A stretch of 64,000 bases of DNA, from positions 248,001 to 312,000 of the forward strand of contig NZ_STGE01000031.1 of assembly GCF_005222675.1 (NCBI RefSeq), written 5' to 3'. The notes beneath the pieces were generated by a model that saw only the letters and a list, made by a program, of their open reading frames with translations, had not been told where the DNA came from and did no database searches. The position numbers and the translations under genes are program-made. Source of the DNA: Mycolicibacterium sp. CR10. GTDB taxonomy: Bacteria; Actinomycetota; Actinomycetes; Mycobacteriales; Mycobacteriaceae. Shown piece by piece: positions 48,542 through 58,034 of this stretch. How positions within the stretch are numbered: the first letter of the stretch is position 1; each line of letters begins with the position of its first letter.

Positions 48542-49006
48542 ATGGCCACGTCAAGCAGTCCCCCGCAAGATCGTCTGGCGATCGGTCAGCTGTTGGTGAG
48601 GCTGTTGCGCGAGTTCCGTGACGACCTGGCCGAACCCGCGGCCGGCGCCGGTTACGACGACATCCGCGAGCCGCACTATCAGATCTTCGGGAACATCCGA
48701 ATGGGGGGAATCCGGCTGACCGAACTCGCCACCCGTGCGCAACTGAGCCTGGCCGCGGCCTCTGAGTTGATCAACGACCTGGTCGACCTCGGTTACCTGA
48801 CGCGTCGGCCCGATCCAGCCGATGGGCGGGCCAAATTGATCGATCTGACCACCCGCGGACAGGCGCTGATGGCCAATGCCGGCGTCCGCGTCGCCGACAT
48901 CGAGCACCGGTGGTCCGCGGTGGTCGGCGAGAAGGATTTCAGCCAGATGTGCCGCACGATGCAGCGCCTGCTCGACGAACTCGATCCGAAGGACGCGCGC
49001 GGCTGA
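48542..49006 (+). CDS. MarR family transcriptional regulator
   Basis: 154 residues with a winged helix-turn-helix: GGIRLTELATRAQLSLAAASELINDLVDLGYLTRRPDPADGRAKLIDLTTRGQAL, the classic recognition helix followed by the DxR wing. The leader is very short given the candidate -10 at 48525-48530. It probably represses itself and the divergent hydrolase through the TTCGG palindromes. The next gene downstream encodes the carboxylic acid reductase, but 180 bases with their own operator-like palindrome separate them. Confidence 0.9.
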   Translation: MATSSSPPQDRLAIGQLLVRLLREFRDDLAEPAAGAGYDDIREPHYQIFGNIRMGGIRLTELATRAQLSLAAASELINDLVDLGYLTRRPDPADGRAKLIDLTTRGQALMANAGVRVADIEHRWSAVVGEKDFSQMCRTMQRLLDELDPKDARG

Positions 49007-49110
49007 GCCCCAGGCGGATGCGTGGCACCTCTGACCGAAATGTGGCGCTGCTCTCAAACCGCAGATTCACAGCTGATTGTCAGTGCCGGCGGCCGCTTCG
49101 TAGGAATAAA

Positions 49111-49125
49111 GTTAGTTTTACTAAC
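49111..49125. promoter_or_regulatory. AT-rich palindrome GTTAG-N5-CTAAC upstream of the carboxylic acid reductase gene
   Basis: GTTAGTTTTACTAAC is a perfect inverted repeat with a 5-base spacer in an unusually AT-rich 40-base island (49101-49140), about 60 bases before the start codon. The composition and position suggest the promoter and operator of this gene; the regulator is not identified. Confidence 0.6.
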
Positions 49126-49186
49126 GTAGTTTTTCTTAGGCGCATCGTCGCGCCGCCATTCCCCCGATTGTGTTCCGAGGTCGCAT

Positions 49187-52100
49187 ATGTCCACAGATAC
49201 CCGCGAAGATCGACTCGCCCGCCGCATCGACGAATTGCACGCCACTGACCGGCAGTTCGCCGGTGCCGTACCCCGCGACGACATCTCCACCGCACTCGAA
49301 CAACCCGGCGTCCGACTCGCCGATCTCATGCAGACCGTGCTCGACGGCTACGCCGAGCGTCCGGCACTGGGGCAGCGCGCCGTGCGGTTCGTCGAGGACC
49401 CGCTGACCGGCCGCACCTCCGCTGAACTGCTGCCCGAGTTCGAGACCATCACCTACGCCGAGGTGTCCCATCGCGTTCACACCATCGGCAACGCGCTGAC
49501 CGTCCGTCCCGGGGACCGCGTCGCGGTACTGGGTTTCACCAGCGTCGACTACGCCACCGTCGACATGGCACTGGCGTTGCTCGGCGCGGTCTCGGTACCG
49601 CTGCAGACCAGCGCGCCTTCGGCCACCCTGCGGCCCATCGTCGCCGAGACTGAACCCGTCGTCATCGCCTCAGCGATCGACTATCTGGCCGACGCCGTGG
49701 ATCTGGCGCTCTCCGCTCCTACCGTCTCCACACTGGTCGTGTTCGACTACCAGCGGCAGGTTGATGATCAGCAGGACGCGCTCGCCGCGGCGAACACGCG
49801 ACTGTACGAGGCCGGCAGCACCATCGAGGTGGTCACCCTGGACGAGGTGATCGACCGCGGCACGAAATTCCCCGCGCGGCAACCGCACGTCTCCCCCGAT
49901 CCCGACCCGTTGACCCTGCTGATCTACACCTCCGGCAGTACCGGCGCACCCAAGGGCGCGATGTATCCGGAAACCCTGGTCGCCAATTCGTGGCGCCGGT
50001 CGACCCGAGCGAGTTGGGGCGACCAGGGAGCTCAGCCCTCGATCACCCTGAACTTCATGCCGATGAGTCACGTCATGGGGCGTGGCCTGCTCTACGGAAC
50101 GCTCGGCGCCGGCGGAACGGCGTACTTCGCTGCCCGCAGCGATCTTTCGACATTTCTGGAGGATCTCGCCCTGGTGCGACCCACCCAGCTGTCCTTCGTG
50201 CCCCGGATCTGGGACACGATCCTCGCCGAGGTGCAGAAGGAGTTGGACCAGCACCCCGAGAATGAGGCCGACGTGCTCTCCGAACTGCGAGAGAGCCTGC
50301 TCGGTGGACGGTATGTGACGGCGATGACGGGGTCGGCACCATTGTCGGCGGAGATGAAGAAGTTCGTCGAGGCCTTTCTCGACATGCACGTGATCGACGG
50401 ATACGGGTCGACCGAGGCCGGAGCCGTGTTCGTCGACGGACAGGTGCAGCGTCCACCAGTCATCGACTACAAGCTCGTCGACGTTCCCGAACTCGGCTAC
50501 TTCCACACCGACCGCCCACACCCCCGGGGCGAGCTACTCGTCAAGTCCGACAGCCTGTTTCCCGGGTACTACAAACGCCCCGAGGTCACCGCCGCGACGA
50601 TCGACGAGCACGGCTACTACCACACCGGTGACATCGTCGCCGAGGCGGCACCCGACCGTCTGGTCTACCTCGACCGGCGCAACAACGTGATGAAGCTTTC
50701 CCAGGGCGAGTTCGTCACCGTCGCCACACTCGAGGCGGCGTTCGGCGACAGCCCGCTGATCCGTCAGATCTATCTGTACGGCAATAGCGCCCGGTCCTAC
50801 CTGCTCGCCGTCATCGTGCCCACCGACGAGGTGGCGAGCCGCGACGACGCCACGGCGGTGATCAATGGGTCGCTCCAGGACGTTGCCAGGGCCGCCGGCC
50901 TGCAGTCGTACGAGATCCCGCGCGACTTCATCATCGAGACAACGCCTTTCACTCTCGAGAACGGTCTGCTGACCGGCATCCGTAAGCTTGCCCGGCCGAA
51001 CCTCAAGGCGCGCTATGGCGATCGCCTCGAAGCCCTGTATGCCAACCTGGCCGAAGGTCAGGCCGGCGAACTGCGGGAGCTTCGCCAACGCGGGGCCGAC
51101 CGGCCGGTGCTGGAAACCGTTACGCGCGCTGCTCGCGCCCTGCTCGGTGCGGCGGCCGGCGATGTGCAGTCCGATGCGCACTTCACCGACCTCGGCGGAG
51201 ACTCGTTGTCCGCGTTGACGTTCAGCAATCTGTTGAGCGACATCTTCGGCGTCGGGGTTCCGGTCGGAGTGATCGTCAGCCCCGCCACCGACCTGCAGGC
51301 GCTGGCGGCCTACATCGAAGCCGAACGCCTCCCTGGCTCCACGAGGCCGACGTTCGCATCGGTGCACGGACCGTCCGACGGACCGGTGACCCAGGTGCGT
51401 GCCAGTGATCTGACCCTGGACAAGTTCATCGATGCCCGGACCCTTGCCGAGGCCCCGTCGCTACCGGGTCCGAGCAATGAAGTCCGCACCGTCCTGCTGA
51501 CCGGCGCGACCGGGTTCCTGGGTCGGCATCTCGCGCTGGACTGGCTGGAACGGATGGACCTGGTGGACGGCACAGTGATCTGCCTCGTCCGCGCGAAGGA
51601 CGACGCGGCCGCGCGCGATCGACTCGACGCGACGTTTGACAGCGGTGACCCGGTCTTGCTGGAGCACTACCGGCAGTTGGCGGCCGACCATCTCGAGGTC
51701 ATCGCCGGCGACAAGGGTGAAGCCGATCTGGGGCTCGACCCGCAGACCTGGCAACGGCTGGCCGACACCGTCGATCTGATCATCGATCCCGCTGCTCTGG
51801 TCAATCATGTGCTGCCTTACTCACAACTGTTCGGCCCCAACGCACTCGGCACCGCCGAGCTGATCCGGATCGCGCTCACCACGAGGCTGAAGCCCTTCGT
51901 CTACGTCTCGACGATCGGGGTCGGCGCCGGGATCGCACCGGGCCGATTCACCGAGGACGGCGACATCCGCACGATCAGCGCAATCCGTACCGTCGACGAC
52001 AGCTATGCGAACGGCTATTCGAACAGCAAGTGGGCCGGTGAGGTGCTGCTGCGGGAAGCTCACGAACTCTGCGGCCTCCCGACCGCGGTGTTCCGCTGCG

Positions 52101-52675
52101 ACATGATCCTGGCCGACACGACCTACAGGGGTCAGCTGAACCTCCCCGACATGTTCACACGCCTGATGCTGAGCCTGGTCGTGACTGGCATCGCGCCCGA
52201 CTCCTTCTACGAGCTCGACGCGAATGGGCACCGTCCCAGGGCCCATTACGACGGTTTGCCAGTGGAATTCGTCGCCGACGCGATCTCGACGCTCGGCGTG
52301 CGTCTCGACGACGGCTTCGAGACGTACCACGTGATGAACCCCTATGACGACGGCGTCGGCCTCGACGAGTTCGTCGACTGGCTCATCAACGCCGGATATC
52401 CGGTGCACCGCGTCGGTGACTATGGCGACTGGCTACAGCGATTCACCACGGCGATCAATGCCCTGCCCGAACGGCAGCGCCAGGCGTCACTGCTACCGCT
52501 GCTGCACAACTATCAGCGACCCGAGATTCCGGTTCGCGGATCCATCGCGCCGACGGACCGGTTCCGCGCAGCGGTGCAGGACGCGAAGATAGGCCCCGAC
52601 AAGGACATTCCACACGTGACGCCGGAGATCATCGTCACATACGTCACCAATCTGGACCTGCTCGGGCTGCTGTGA
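49187..52675 (+). CDS. car: carboxylic acid reductase (adenylation-carrier-reductase), FadD9-like
   Basis: 1162 residues. Domain order: adenylation domain (about 1-640) with [19 protein letters not shown] and [14 protein letters not shown]; phosphopantetheine carrier domain with [14 protein letters not shown] (Ser673 carries the arm); linker; and an NADPH-dependent terminal reductase domain from about residue 765 ([18 protein letters not shown], Ser/Tyr/Lys set with [16 protein letters not shown]). It reduces a fatty or aryl carboxylic acid to the aldehyde using ATP and NADPH, and needs a phosphopantetheinyl transferase. Position equals fadD9 (Rv2590) next to gabT in M. tuberculosis. Confidence 0.96.
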   Translation: MSTDTREDRLARRIDELHATDRQFAGAVPRDDISTALEQPGVRLADLMQTVLDGYAERPALGQRAVRFVEDPLTGRTSAELLPEFETITYAEVSHRVHTIGNALTVRPGDRVAVLGFTSVDYATVDMALALLGAVSVPLQTSAPSATLRPIVAETEPVVIASAIDYLADAVDLALSAPTVSTLVVFDYQRQVDDQQDALAAANTRLYEAGSTIEVVTLDEVIDRGTKFPARQPHVSPDPDPLTLLIYTSGSTGAPKGAMYPETLVANSWRRSTRASWGDQGAQPSITLNFMPMSHVMGRGLLYGTLGAGGTAYFAARSDLSTFLEDLALVRPTQLSFVPRIWDTILAEVQKELDQHPENEADVLSELRESLLGGRYVTAMTGSAPLSAEMKKFVEAFLDMHVIDGYGSTEAGAVFVDGQVQRPPVIDYKLVDVPELGYFHTDRPHPRGELLVKSDSLFPGYYKRPEVTAATIDEHGYYHTGDIVAEAAPDRLVYLDRRNNVMKLSQGEFVTVATLEAAFGDSPLIRQIYLYGNSARSYLLAVIVPTDEVASRDDATAVINGSLQDVARAAGLQSYEIPRDFIIETTPFTLENGLLTGIRKLARPNLKARYGDRLEALYANLAEGQAGELRELRQRGADRPVLETVTRAARALLGAAAGDVQSDAHFTDLGGDSLSALTFSNLLSDIFGVGVPVGVIVSPATDLQALAAYIEAERLPGSTRPTFASVHGPSDGPVTQVRASDLTLDKFIDARTLAEAPSLPGPSNEVRTVLLTGATGFLGRHLALDWLERMDLVDGTVICLVRAKDDAAARDRLDATFDSGDPVLLEHYRQLAADHLEVIAGDKGEADLGLDPQTWQRLADTVDLIIDPAALVNHVLPYSQLFGPNALGTAELIRIALTTRLKPFVYVSTIGVGAGIAPGRFTEDGDIRTISAIRTVDDSYANGYSNSKWAGEVLLREAHELCGLPTAVFRCDMILADTTYRGQLNLPDMFTRLMLSLVVTGIAPDSFYELDANGHRPRAHYDGLPVEFVADAISTLGVRLDDGFETYHVMNPYDDGVGLDEFVDWLINAGYPVHRVGDYGDWLQRFTTAINALPERQRQASLLPLLHNYQRPEIPVRGSIAPTDRFRAAVQDAKIGPDKDIPHVTPEIIVTYVTNLDLLGLL

Positions 52676-52748
52676 GATCGCCGCCCGGAACGGGCGACAG
52701 CCAGGACGGTAGCAGTTCCGTTACGGTGCAACGGATTTGGTCGGCTGA

Positions 52749-53417
52749 TCAGCGGTGAACCAGAGTCTGCTCGCGACGCCCGCGGAACAGACCCCGCAGG
52801 CCGCGACGGCGGCCTGTGGTCGGACCGATCACTCCGGTGGGCGCGTCGTCGTCCGGGATGGCCGTGGGCTGTGGACCGGGGAACACTGCCGGGGCATGCT
52901 CGTCGGCCAGTGGTCGTTGGGCGTACTCGACATCGCGGACGCTGCGCACCGACAGCCGGCCCAGCGCCAGCGCTCCGAGGAACACGATCAGTGCACCGAG
53001 GCCGTAGAAGTACGTCAGCTCCAGCCATGCCTTCTCGGTATCGGTGGCGGCGACCGGCGCACCGGCGTCACCCAGTCCGAGCGGACCGGCCATCGCCCGG
53101 CCCACCACGAACCAGGCGCCGGCGGCCACCGACAGCCAGCTGCCGAGCATCGCGGTGGCACGGTTACGCGAGGTCAGCAACAGTAGGCCGCCGAGTACCG
53201 TGACCACACCGGGCAGCACCTCCAGCCACCCTCGGGCAGTCGTCCACGCCCACGGCTGGTCCGGGCTGAACGCGAAGTCGAAGTTGGGGCCCACGAACGG
53301 GATCAGCGCACCCCAGAGGCCGAGCAGAATCAGCAGGAAACCGCTGGCGGCGCCGCGGCTGCGGGCGATTCTCATCCGGCCACCGCGGGTGCGCTCCGGG
53401 TGCTCTGATCCGATCAT
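52749..53417 (-). CDS. four-helix membrane protein of unknown function
   Basis: 222 residues; an internal Met at residue 15 (MRIARSRGAASG) is an alternative start. Four membrane helices (about residues 22-42, 66-82, 88-112, 134-152), with an extracytoplasmic loop FVGPNFDFAFSPDQPWAWTTARGWLEVLPG typical of SPW-repeat-like or mycobacterial DoxX-like small membrane proteins. The C-terminal cytoplasmic tail is Pro-rich then strongly basic (TTGRRRGLRGLFRGRREQ). No firm family. Follows the DUF1304 gene on the same strand. Confidence 0.65.
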   Translation of the reverse strand: MIGSEHPERTRGGRMRIARSRGAASGFLLILLGLWGALIPFVGPNFDFAFSPDQPWAWTTARGWLEVLPGVVTVLGGLLLLTSRNRATAMLGSWLSVAAGAWFVVGRAMAGPLGLGDAGAPVAATDTEKAWLELTYFYGLGALIVFLGALALGRLSVRSVRDVEYAQRPLADEHAPAVFPGPQPTAIPDDDAPTGVIGPTTGRRRGLRGLFRGRREQTLVHR

Positions 53418-53471
53418 GGGGCCTCCTCTGGGTCCGCACCGAGTACCCGAGGTCAGGGCGTCGTAACCCCG

Positions 53472-53858
53472 CTATAGCGACAGACCCACCACCAGCAGCA
53501 CGATCGCGATCAGCGGGAAGAGCCCCTGCGTCACCGCGGCGCGCGCCTTGTCGGGCGCCGCGGCGACCAACACCACGGCTGCGGCCAGCATCGACCCCAC
53601 ACCGGCGAACACCAACGCGACTCCTACGGCCGTCGCGTCACCCAACGCGACGGCGACACCGATCAAGGTCACGATCGCCAGGAACAAGTTGTAGAAACCC
53701 TGATTGAAGGCCAGCAGTTTGGTCGTCTCGGCCTCCTCTGCGGTGGTGCCGAACACCGCGCGGGTCCGCGGGGACGTCCAGGTCAGAGACTCCATGACGA
53801 AGATGTAGACGTGCAGTATTGCCGCCAGCACCGCCACGATCAATCCGGTGATCACCAT
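53472..53858 (-). CDS. DUF1304 family small membrane protein
   Basis: 128 residues from the ATG at 53858, preceded by an AGGGGC-type ribosome binding site; the open frame upstream reaches into ruvB and is discarded. Four membrane helices. The DUF1304 signature HVYIFVMESLTWTSPRTRAVFG followed by LLAFNQGFYNLFLAI is clear. The function is unknown. Just downstream of ruvB on the same strand (25-base gap), so it may be read from the ruv operon. Confidence 0.88.
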   Translation of the reverse strand: MVITGLIVAVLAAILHVYIFVMESLTWTSPRTRAVFGTTAEEAETTKLLAFNQGFYNLFLAIVTLIGVAVALGDATAVGVALVFAGVGSMLAAAVVLVAAAPDKARAAVTQGLFPLIAIVLLVVGLSL

Positions 53859-53883
53859 CGCGCACGCCCCTTCTTTGCCCTTC

Positions 53884-54957
53884 TCACTGTTCGAACAGAC
53901 CGGCCTGGCCAAGACCCACGGCCCCCGGGGGCGGCGTCATGCCCAGATGCGTCCAAGCCTGGGCCGTAGCGACGCGCCCACGCGGAGTGCGCGCCATCAT
54001 CCCGGCACGCACCAGGAACGGCTCGCACACCTCCTCGACAGTCGTGGGTTCCTCCCCCACCGCGACCGCGAGCGTCGACACGCCCACCGGCCCTCCGCCG
54101 AAGCTGCGCGTCAACACGGAGAGCACCGCGCGGTCGAGCCGGTCAAGGCCGAGTTCGTCGACGTCATAGACCGCCAATGCGTACTTCGCGATATCGCGGG
54201 TGATGATGCCGTCCGCGCGCACTTCGGCGTAGTCGCGGACCCTGCGCAACAGGCGGTTGGCGATACGCGGTGTGCCGCGTGATCGGCGGGCGATCTCGAC
54301 TGCCGCGTCGGTCCCCAGTTCGATGCCGAGGATTCCCGCCGACCTGGCCAGCACCCGCTCCAGCTCGGCGGGCTCGTAAAAGTCCATGTGCGCGGTGAAA
54401 CCGAAGCGGTCACGCAGCGGACCGGTCAGGGCACCCGACCGGGTGGTCGCACCGACCAGCGTGAACGGCGCGACCTCCAACGGAATCGACGTGGCGCCAG
54501 GGCCTTTACCGACGACGACGTCGACGCGGAAGTCCTCCATCGCGAGGTAGAGCATCTCCTCGGCGGGCCGGGCGATCCGGTGGATCTCGTCGATGAACAG
54601 GACGTCGTGCTCCACGAGGTTGGACAGCATCGCGGCCAGATCGCCCGCGCGCTCCAGCGCCGGGCCCGAGGTGACGCGCAGCGAGGTGCCCAGTTCTGCG
54701 GCGATGATCATCGCCAGTGACGTCTTGCCCAGACCCGGCGGCCCGGACAGCAGGATGTGGTCGGGGGTGCCACCGCGATTCTTGGCTCCCTCGAGTACCA
54801 ACTGCAGCTGCTCGCGGACGCGCGGCTGACCGATGAACTCGCCCAGCGATCGGGGTCGCAGGCTCGCATCGATATCGCCCTCGCCCACCGTCAGCGCCGG
54901 CGTCACCTCGCGTTCTTCGTCGCCGGTATCGGCGTCGTCGTCGAATCTGCCCATCAT
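53884..54957 (-). CDS. ruvB: Holliday junction branch migration ATPase RuvB
   Basis: 357 residues. AAA+ ATPase with Walker A GPPGLGKT, Walker [10 protein letters not shown], sensor 1 GATTRSG and sensor 2 [17 protein letters not shown], then the winged-helix DNA-binding end. It drives branch migration with RuvA and is part of recombinational repair. The start ATG overlaps the ruvA stop (ATGA); a second in-frame ATG follows immediately. Confidence 0.97.
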   Translation of the reverse strand: MMGRFDDDADTGDEEREVTPALTVGEGDIDASLRPRSLGEFIGQPRVREQLQLVLEGAKNRGGTPDHILLSGPPGLGKTSLAMIIAAELGTSLRVTSGPALERAGDLAAMLSNLVEHDVLFIDEIHRIARPAEEMLYLAMEDFRVDVVVGKGPGATSIPLEVAPFTLVGATTRSGALTGPLRDRFGFTAHMDFYEPAELERVLARSAGILGIELGTDAAVEIARRSRGTPRIANRLLRRVRDYAEVRADGIITRDIAKYALAVYDVDELGLDRLDRAVLSVLTRSFGGGPVGVSTLAVAVGEEPTTVEEVCEPFLVRAGMMARTPRGRVATAQAWTHLGMTPPPGAVGLGQAGLFEQ

Positions 54958-55541
54958 TTCCTGCCCAGCATGGACAGCGCTGACCGCAGCGCGGTCGACT
55001 GATTGGCGCCGGGGTCGTCGGCGAGCACCTTGTCGGTGGCCTCCTCGGCCTGCTTGACGGCGAAACCGAGCCCGACCAGAGCCTCGACGACGGGACCCCG
55101 CACGCTGTGTCCGCCCACCGAGTGGATGCCCGCCGAGGTCGGCACCCCCACCTTGTCCCGCAATGTCAACACCAGAAGCTCAGCGGTCTTCTTGCCCACC
55201 TTGGGAATTCGGGTCAGCGCGGTGACATCACCGTCTCCGATCGCCTGTCGCAGCGTGGGCCCGTCATACATCGCCAGGGCCCCGAGTGCGATGCTCGGCC
55301 CGATTCCGGAAACCCCGATCAGGGTGAGGAACAGATTGCGGGCGTCGGAGTCCGCGAATCCGTACAGCGTCATCGAGTCCTCACGCACGATCATCGCCGT
55401 GATCAGCCGGGCCTCGGCACCGCGGCGAAGGGTGGCCAGCGTCGCCGGGGTGGCCATCACCTTGTAGCCCACGCCGGCCGCGTCGATGACCACGTGATCG
55501 AGCGCGATGTCGAGGACCTCACCCCGGACCGCGGCGATCAC
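54954..55541 (-). CDS. ruvA: Holliday junction branch migration protein RuvA
   Basis: 195 residues starting at a GTG that overlaps the ruvC stop (GTGA). N-terminal OB domain ([28 protein letters not shown]), two helix-hairpin-helix elements ([16 protein letters not shown] and [19 protein letters not shown]), and the C-terminal domain III that contacts RuvB ([23 protein letters not shown]). It holds the four-way junction in square form. Confidence 0.96.
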   Translation of the reverse strand: MIAAVRGEVLDIALDHVVIDAAGVGYKVMATPATLATLRRGAEARLITAMIVREDSMTLYGFADSDARNLFLTLIGVSGIGPSIALGALAMYDGPTLRQAIGDGDVTALTRIPKVGKKTAELLVLTLRDKVGVPTSAGIHSVGGHSVRGPVVEALVGLGFAVKQAEEATDKVLADDPGANQSTALRSALSMLGRK

Positions 55542-56125
55542 GGCGTGCTCCGCGACAACCGGCCCGGCGCCGCTTTCGCCGCCTTGAGGGTGGCCTGGTA
55601 CTTGCGTCGCTGCTCTGCCGCCATGGCCTCCGCCTCCGCCATCCGGGCGATCATCGGCGCCCGCCAGCAGTGACAGATCGCCAGCGCCAGGGCGTCGGCG
55701 GCGTCAGCGGGTGTCGGTTTCTGTTGCAGCGTGAGGATTCTCGTGACCATCTCGGTGACTTGCGCCTTGTCGGCGCGACCGTTGCCGGTGACAGCGGCCT
55801 TGACCTCACTGGGCGTGTGGAAGTGGACGTCGATGTCGCGCCGCGCCGCGGCCAGCGCGATCACGCCTGCCGCCTGGGCGGTGCCCATCGCGGTGGACGC
55901 GTTCTGATGAGCAAACACCCGCTCGACCGCGACGACGTCGGGCTCATGGGTGTCCATCCAGTGCTCGACCGCGTCGCTGATGGCGAGAAGCCGGTGCGCA
56001 AGGGGGTGCTCGGCAGGGGTACGCACCACGTCGACGTCGAGCGCGATGACCTGGCGGCCCTCGCCGCTCTGGATGACCGACAGCCCGCATCTCGTCAGGC
56101 CGGGGTCGACTCCCATCACCCGCAC
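55538..56125 (-). CDS. ruvC: Holliday junction resolvase RuvC
   Basis: 195 residues from the GTG at 56125; further upstream frame is not supported and would cross the SOS box. The acidic catalytic set is Asp7 ([12 protein letters not shown]), Glu68 ([10 protein letters not shown]), Asp141 and Asp144 ([11 protein letters not shown]). It cleaves Holliday junctions symmetrically. First gene of ruvC-ruvA-ruvB with overlapping codons throughout. A LexA box lies 15 bases upstream. Confidence 0.96.
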   Translation of the reverse strand: MRVMGVDPGLTRCGLSVIQSGEGRQVIALDVDVVRTPAEHPLAHRLLAISDAVEHWMDTHEPDVVAVERVFAHQNASTAMGTAQAAGVIALAAARRDIDVHFHTPSEVKAAVTGNGRADKAQVTEMVTRILTLQQKPTPADAADALALAICHCWRAPMIARMAEAEAMAAEQRRKYQATLKAAKAAPGRLSRSTP

Positions 56126-56139
56126 GCCAGCCCCTTCGT

Positions 56140-56155
56140 CAGAACACTTGTTCGA
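56140..56155. promoter_or_regulatory. LexA (SOS) box upstream of ruvCAB
   Basis: On the minus strand the site reads TCGAAC-AAGT-GTTCTG, matching the mycobacterial consensus TCGAAC-N4-GTTCGA in a perfect left half and four bases of the right half. It begins 15 bases upstream of the ruvC GTG, as expected for LexA control of ruvCAB in mycobacteria. Confidence 0.85.
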
Positions 56156-56204
56156 GAGCTTAGCCGCTGTCGCCGACGACAGAGGACAGGGACACGCGCC
56201 GTTT

Positions 56205-56708
56205 TCACATCGCCCGGTGCAGGTCCTCCAGCTGGTCGGCGATCGACGCCACCCACCGGTGCACGTGCGCCGGGTCGCGCCAGTCGCCGGCTTTGGTCTT
56301 TGCCATCGCACGGGCCAGGAACCCCTTGGCGTCCGGACTGAGACGACCACCGAAGGTGACGTGACCGCGTGCCCCCACCAGGCCCGCGAGCTTGCGCACC
56401 TGTGGCGTCGGCGGGATGTCACGCTGGGTTGCGGTGTCGTCCAGTGGCCCGGTGCTGACCAGCCACACCGGCAATTCGCTCAGAGCGGCGCGGTGCCGCC
56501 GGACAAAATGCCGCGCGTCGTGGTGCCACCTGTTTGCGTAGAGCGCCCCAGCCACGATGACGGCGTCGAGTCCCCGGAGGCAGGCGATGTCGCGGGCCGG
56601 TGAGACCGCGACCTCGTGGCCTGCCTCGGTGAGAGCGTCCCGGATCATGGCGGCCAGACCGGCGGTGCCGTCGCGCTTGGATCCGTACGCGACGAGAATG
56701 CGCGTCAT
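56205..56708 (-). CDS. flavodoxin domain protein (HemG-like)
   Basis: 167 residues from the ATG at 56708, which overlaps the stop of the preceding small gene (ATGA). The flavin phosphate loop is [19 protein letters not shown], then [25 protein letters not shown] and [10 protein letters not shown], the pattern of protoporphyrinogen-oxidase-like (HemG) flavodoxins. It likely binds FMN and passes electrons; the partner is unknown. Confidence 0.87.
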   Translation of the reverse strand: MTRILVAYGSKRDGTAGLAAMIRDALTEAGHEVAVSPARDIACLRGLDAVIVAGALYANRWHHDARHFVRRHRAALSELPVWLVSTGPLDDTATQRDIPPTPQVRKLAGLVGARGHVTFGGRLSPDAKGFLARAMAKTKAGDWRDPAHVHRWVASIADQLEDLHRAM

Positions 56709-56986
56709 TGGACGTGCCTGATCTCTGGGACGTGGGACGCTATGTCCTCGCCGATGACGAGTTCGGGCATGTCCGGCGCAGACTTTCCCGAGAGTCGGGC
56801 AGGCAGACCGCGCAACCACATCGACGTGTCCAGCAATGGCGAATGCACGGTGAGCAGGTCGAGTGCGCGTGCGGAAGCGAATGTCGCCGCCGGGTCGGCT
56901 GCCACCAGCATGTGCTCGGCGATCACGGCGTCGTAGCTGGGCATGACGGAATCGATGAGGAGTGCGTCGGTGTCAGCGCTGGCCAT
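56705..56986 (-). CDS. short hypothetical protein, probably a truncated member of a longer mycobacterial family
   Basis: 93 residues. The body (LIDSVMPSYDAVIAEHMLVAADPAATFASARALDLLTVHSPLLDTSMWLRGLPARLSG) resembles the first half of mycobacterial proteins of about 180-200 residues that I recall continuing with a glycine-tryptophan segment after the ...VIGE position. Here the similarity stops after about residue 80, and the last residues ([10 protein letters not shown]) look random. I therefore suspect a 3' deletion that also brought the flavodoxin gene next to it (ATGA overlap). The start codon is flanked by ATAGTGACAAT, the same box as upstream of the DUF1398 gene. Confidence 0.6.
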   Translation of the reverse strand: MASADTDALLIDSVMPSYDAVIAEHMLVAADPAATFASARALDLLTVHSPLLDTSMWLRGLPARLSGKSAPDMPELVIGEDIASHVPEIRHVQ

Positions 56987-57071
56987 AGTGACAATGTGCG
57001 CCTCGTCGGCCGGTTGACCCTAGGGTCTAACGGACCCCGCCGAGCGGCCGAATGACACCCGCATCCCACCG

Positions 57072-57521
57072 CTATTCGGGCAGCGTCACCGCCGGATAGC
57101 TTTCCTCGAACGATTCGCCGTTGCAGCCGAAATAGACACACTTCCGCGCGCGCAGATCGACGGCATAACGCACCACCCCCGCGCTCCAGGCGGTCGTCGC
57201 AAATTCCACGAAGGTCGATCGCCCGGCCTGATCGGCCCGCAATGCCGCGACCAGAAGTTCGGGGTCGAACGGGCGGATCTCGTCGTAGCCGTCCACCAGC
57301 GGCTCAGCCTGATGCACCACCGGACCGAGGTCGGTCAGGTACACGCTCTGCATCGACGGCAGGTGCCATTCGTTTCGGTGCACCCCGGCCCGGCGCAGAG
57401 TCTCGGCAAGGTAGGGAAACCCCTGTATCGCAGGCTTATTCGCGATACCTCGGCGCTGAGCCTCCTGCAGGTTGACAATGCTCTGACTCATCGGCGATAC
57501 CCCCACTGTTGCGTTGTCCAT
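57072..57521 (-). CDS. DUF1398 family protein
   Basis: 149 residues if started at the ATG at 57521, or 139 from the ATG at 57491. The DUF1398 pattern is visible: short helical start (IVNLQEAQRRGI), then FPYLAETLRRAGVHRNEWHLPSMQSVYLT, and later TFVEFATTAWSAGVVRYAVDLRARKCVYFG. Function unknown; members are often stress- or quorum-induced. It diverges from a MarR gene, and the perfect palindrome between them ends two bases before the ATG at 57521, so the mRNA may be leaderless and directly repressed. Confidence 0.8.
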   Translation of the reverse strand: MDNATVGVSPMSQSIVNLQEAQRRGIANKPAIQGFPYLAETLRRAGVHRNEWHLPSMQSVYLTDLGPVVHQAEPLVDGYDEIRPFDPELLVAALRADQAGRSTFVEFATTAWSAGVVRYAVDLRARKCVYFGCNGESFEESYPAVTLPE

Positions 57522-57523
57522 AG

Positions 57524-57539
57524 TGACAATATATTGTCA
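57524..57539. promoter_or_regulatory. perfect 16-bp palindrome, MarR operator
   Basis: TGACAATATATTGTCA is a perfect palindrome in the divergent region of the DUF1398 and MarR genes. It covers a TATATT-like -10 for the DUF1398 direction (TTGACA lies about 20 bases further upstream at 57553-57558 on the minus strand). GATAAT (57544-57549) is a candidate -10 for the MarR direction. Confidence 0.85.
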
Positions 57540-57573
57540 GAGCGATAATCAGCTGTCAATTTGGGGAGCACGT

Positions 57574-57999
57574 ATGACCGATGACTTCGCGCTGCTGGTA
57601 GCCGACGTGTACGAACTCGCGGGCGCCCTGCGCCGCATCGGTGAAGCCACCGCGGCGGAGGAAGGTCAGACCCAGGCGCGCTGGCAACTGCTCAGCGTGC
57701 TCTCGTCGCAACCGGAATCGGTGCCACGCGCAGCGCGCCGCCTCGGGGTCACCCGTCAGGCCGTCCAGCGCGTCGCCAACGAACTCGTCGCATCAGGACT
57801 GGCCGAATTCCTCGACAACCCGGACCACCGCACCTCCCCGCTGCTGACGCTGACGCCTGAGGGCCGTGGCACCTTGTCGGCGATCACCAGACGTGCCGGC
57901 ATTGTTCATCGCCGACTCGGCGAACGGGTGGGGGCGGACACCGTGGCACGAACTCGCCAGGACATCCGGAAACTGCTGCAGTCGTTGGACGCCGATTGA
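57574..57999 (+). CDS. MarR family transcriptional regulator
   Basis: 141 residues from the ATG at 57574 with GGGGAG at 57563-57568; the frame upstream crosses the operator. Winged helix-turn-helix: SVPRAARRLGVTRQAVQRVANELVASGLAEFLDNPDHRTSPLLTLTPEGRGTL, with the wing tip DHRTS. It should bind the adjacent TGACAATATATTGTCA palindrome, and perhaps the half-site upstream of the gene at 56986. Confidence 0.92.
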   Translation: MTDDFALLVADVYELAGALRRIGEATAAEEGQTQARWQLLSVLSSQPESVPRAARRLGVTRQAVQRVANELVASGLAEFLDNPDHRTSPLLTLTPEGRGTLSAITRRAGIVHRRLGERVGADTVARTRQDIRKLLQSLDAD

Positions 58000-58034
58000 A
58001 ATCCCGATTCACCCGCAGCGTCCGCCACAAGGAC

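Noticed and set aside
53885-53900. CTGTTCGAACAG palindrome as a third SOS box
   Set aside because: It lies inside the ruvB coding end, has no four-base spacer between GAAC and GTTC halves in the required order and is not upstream of a gene.
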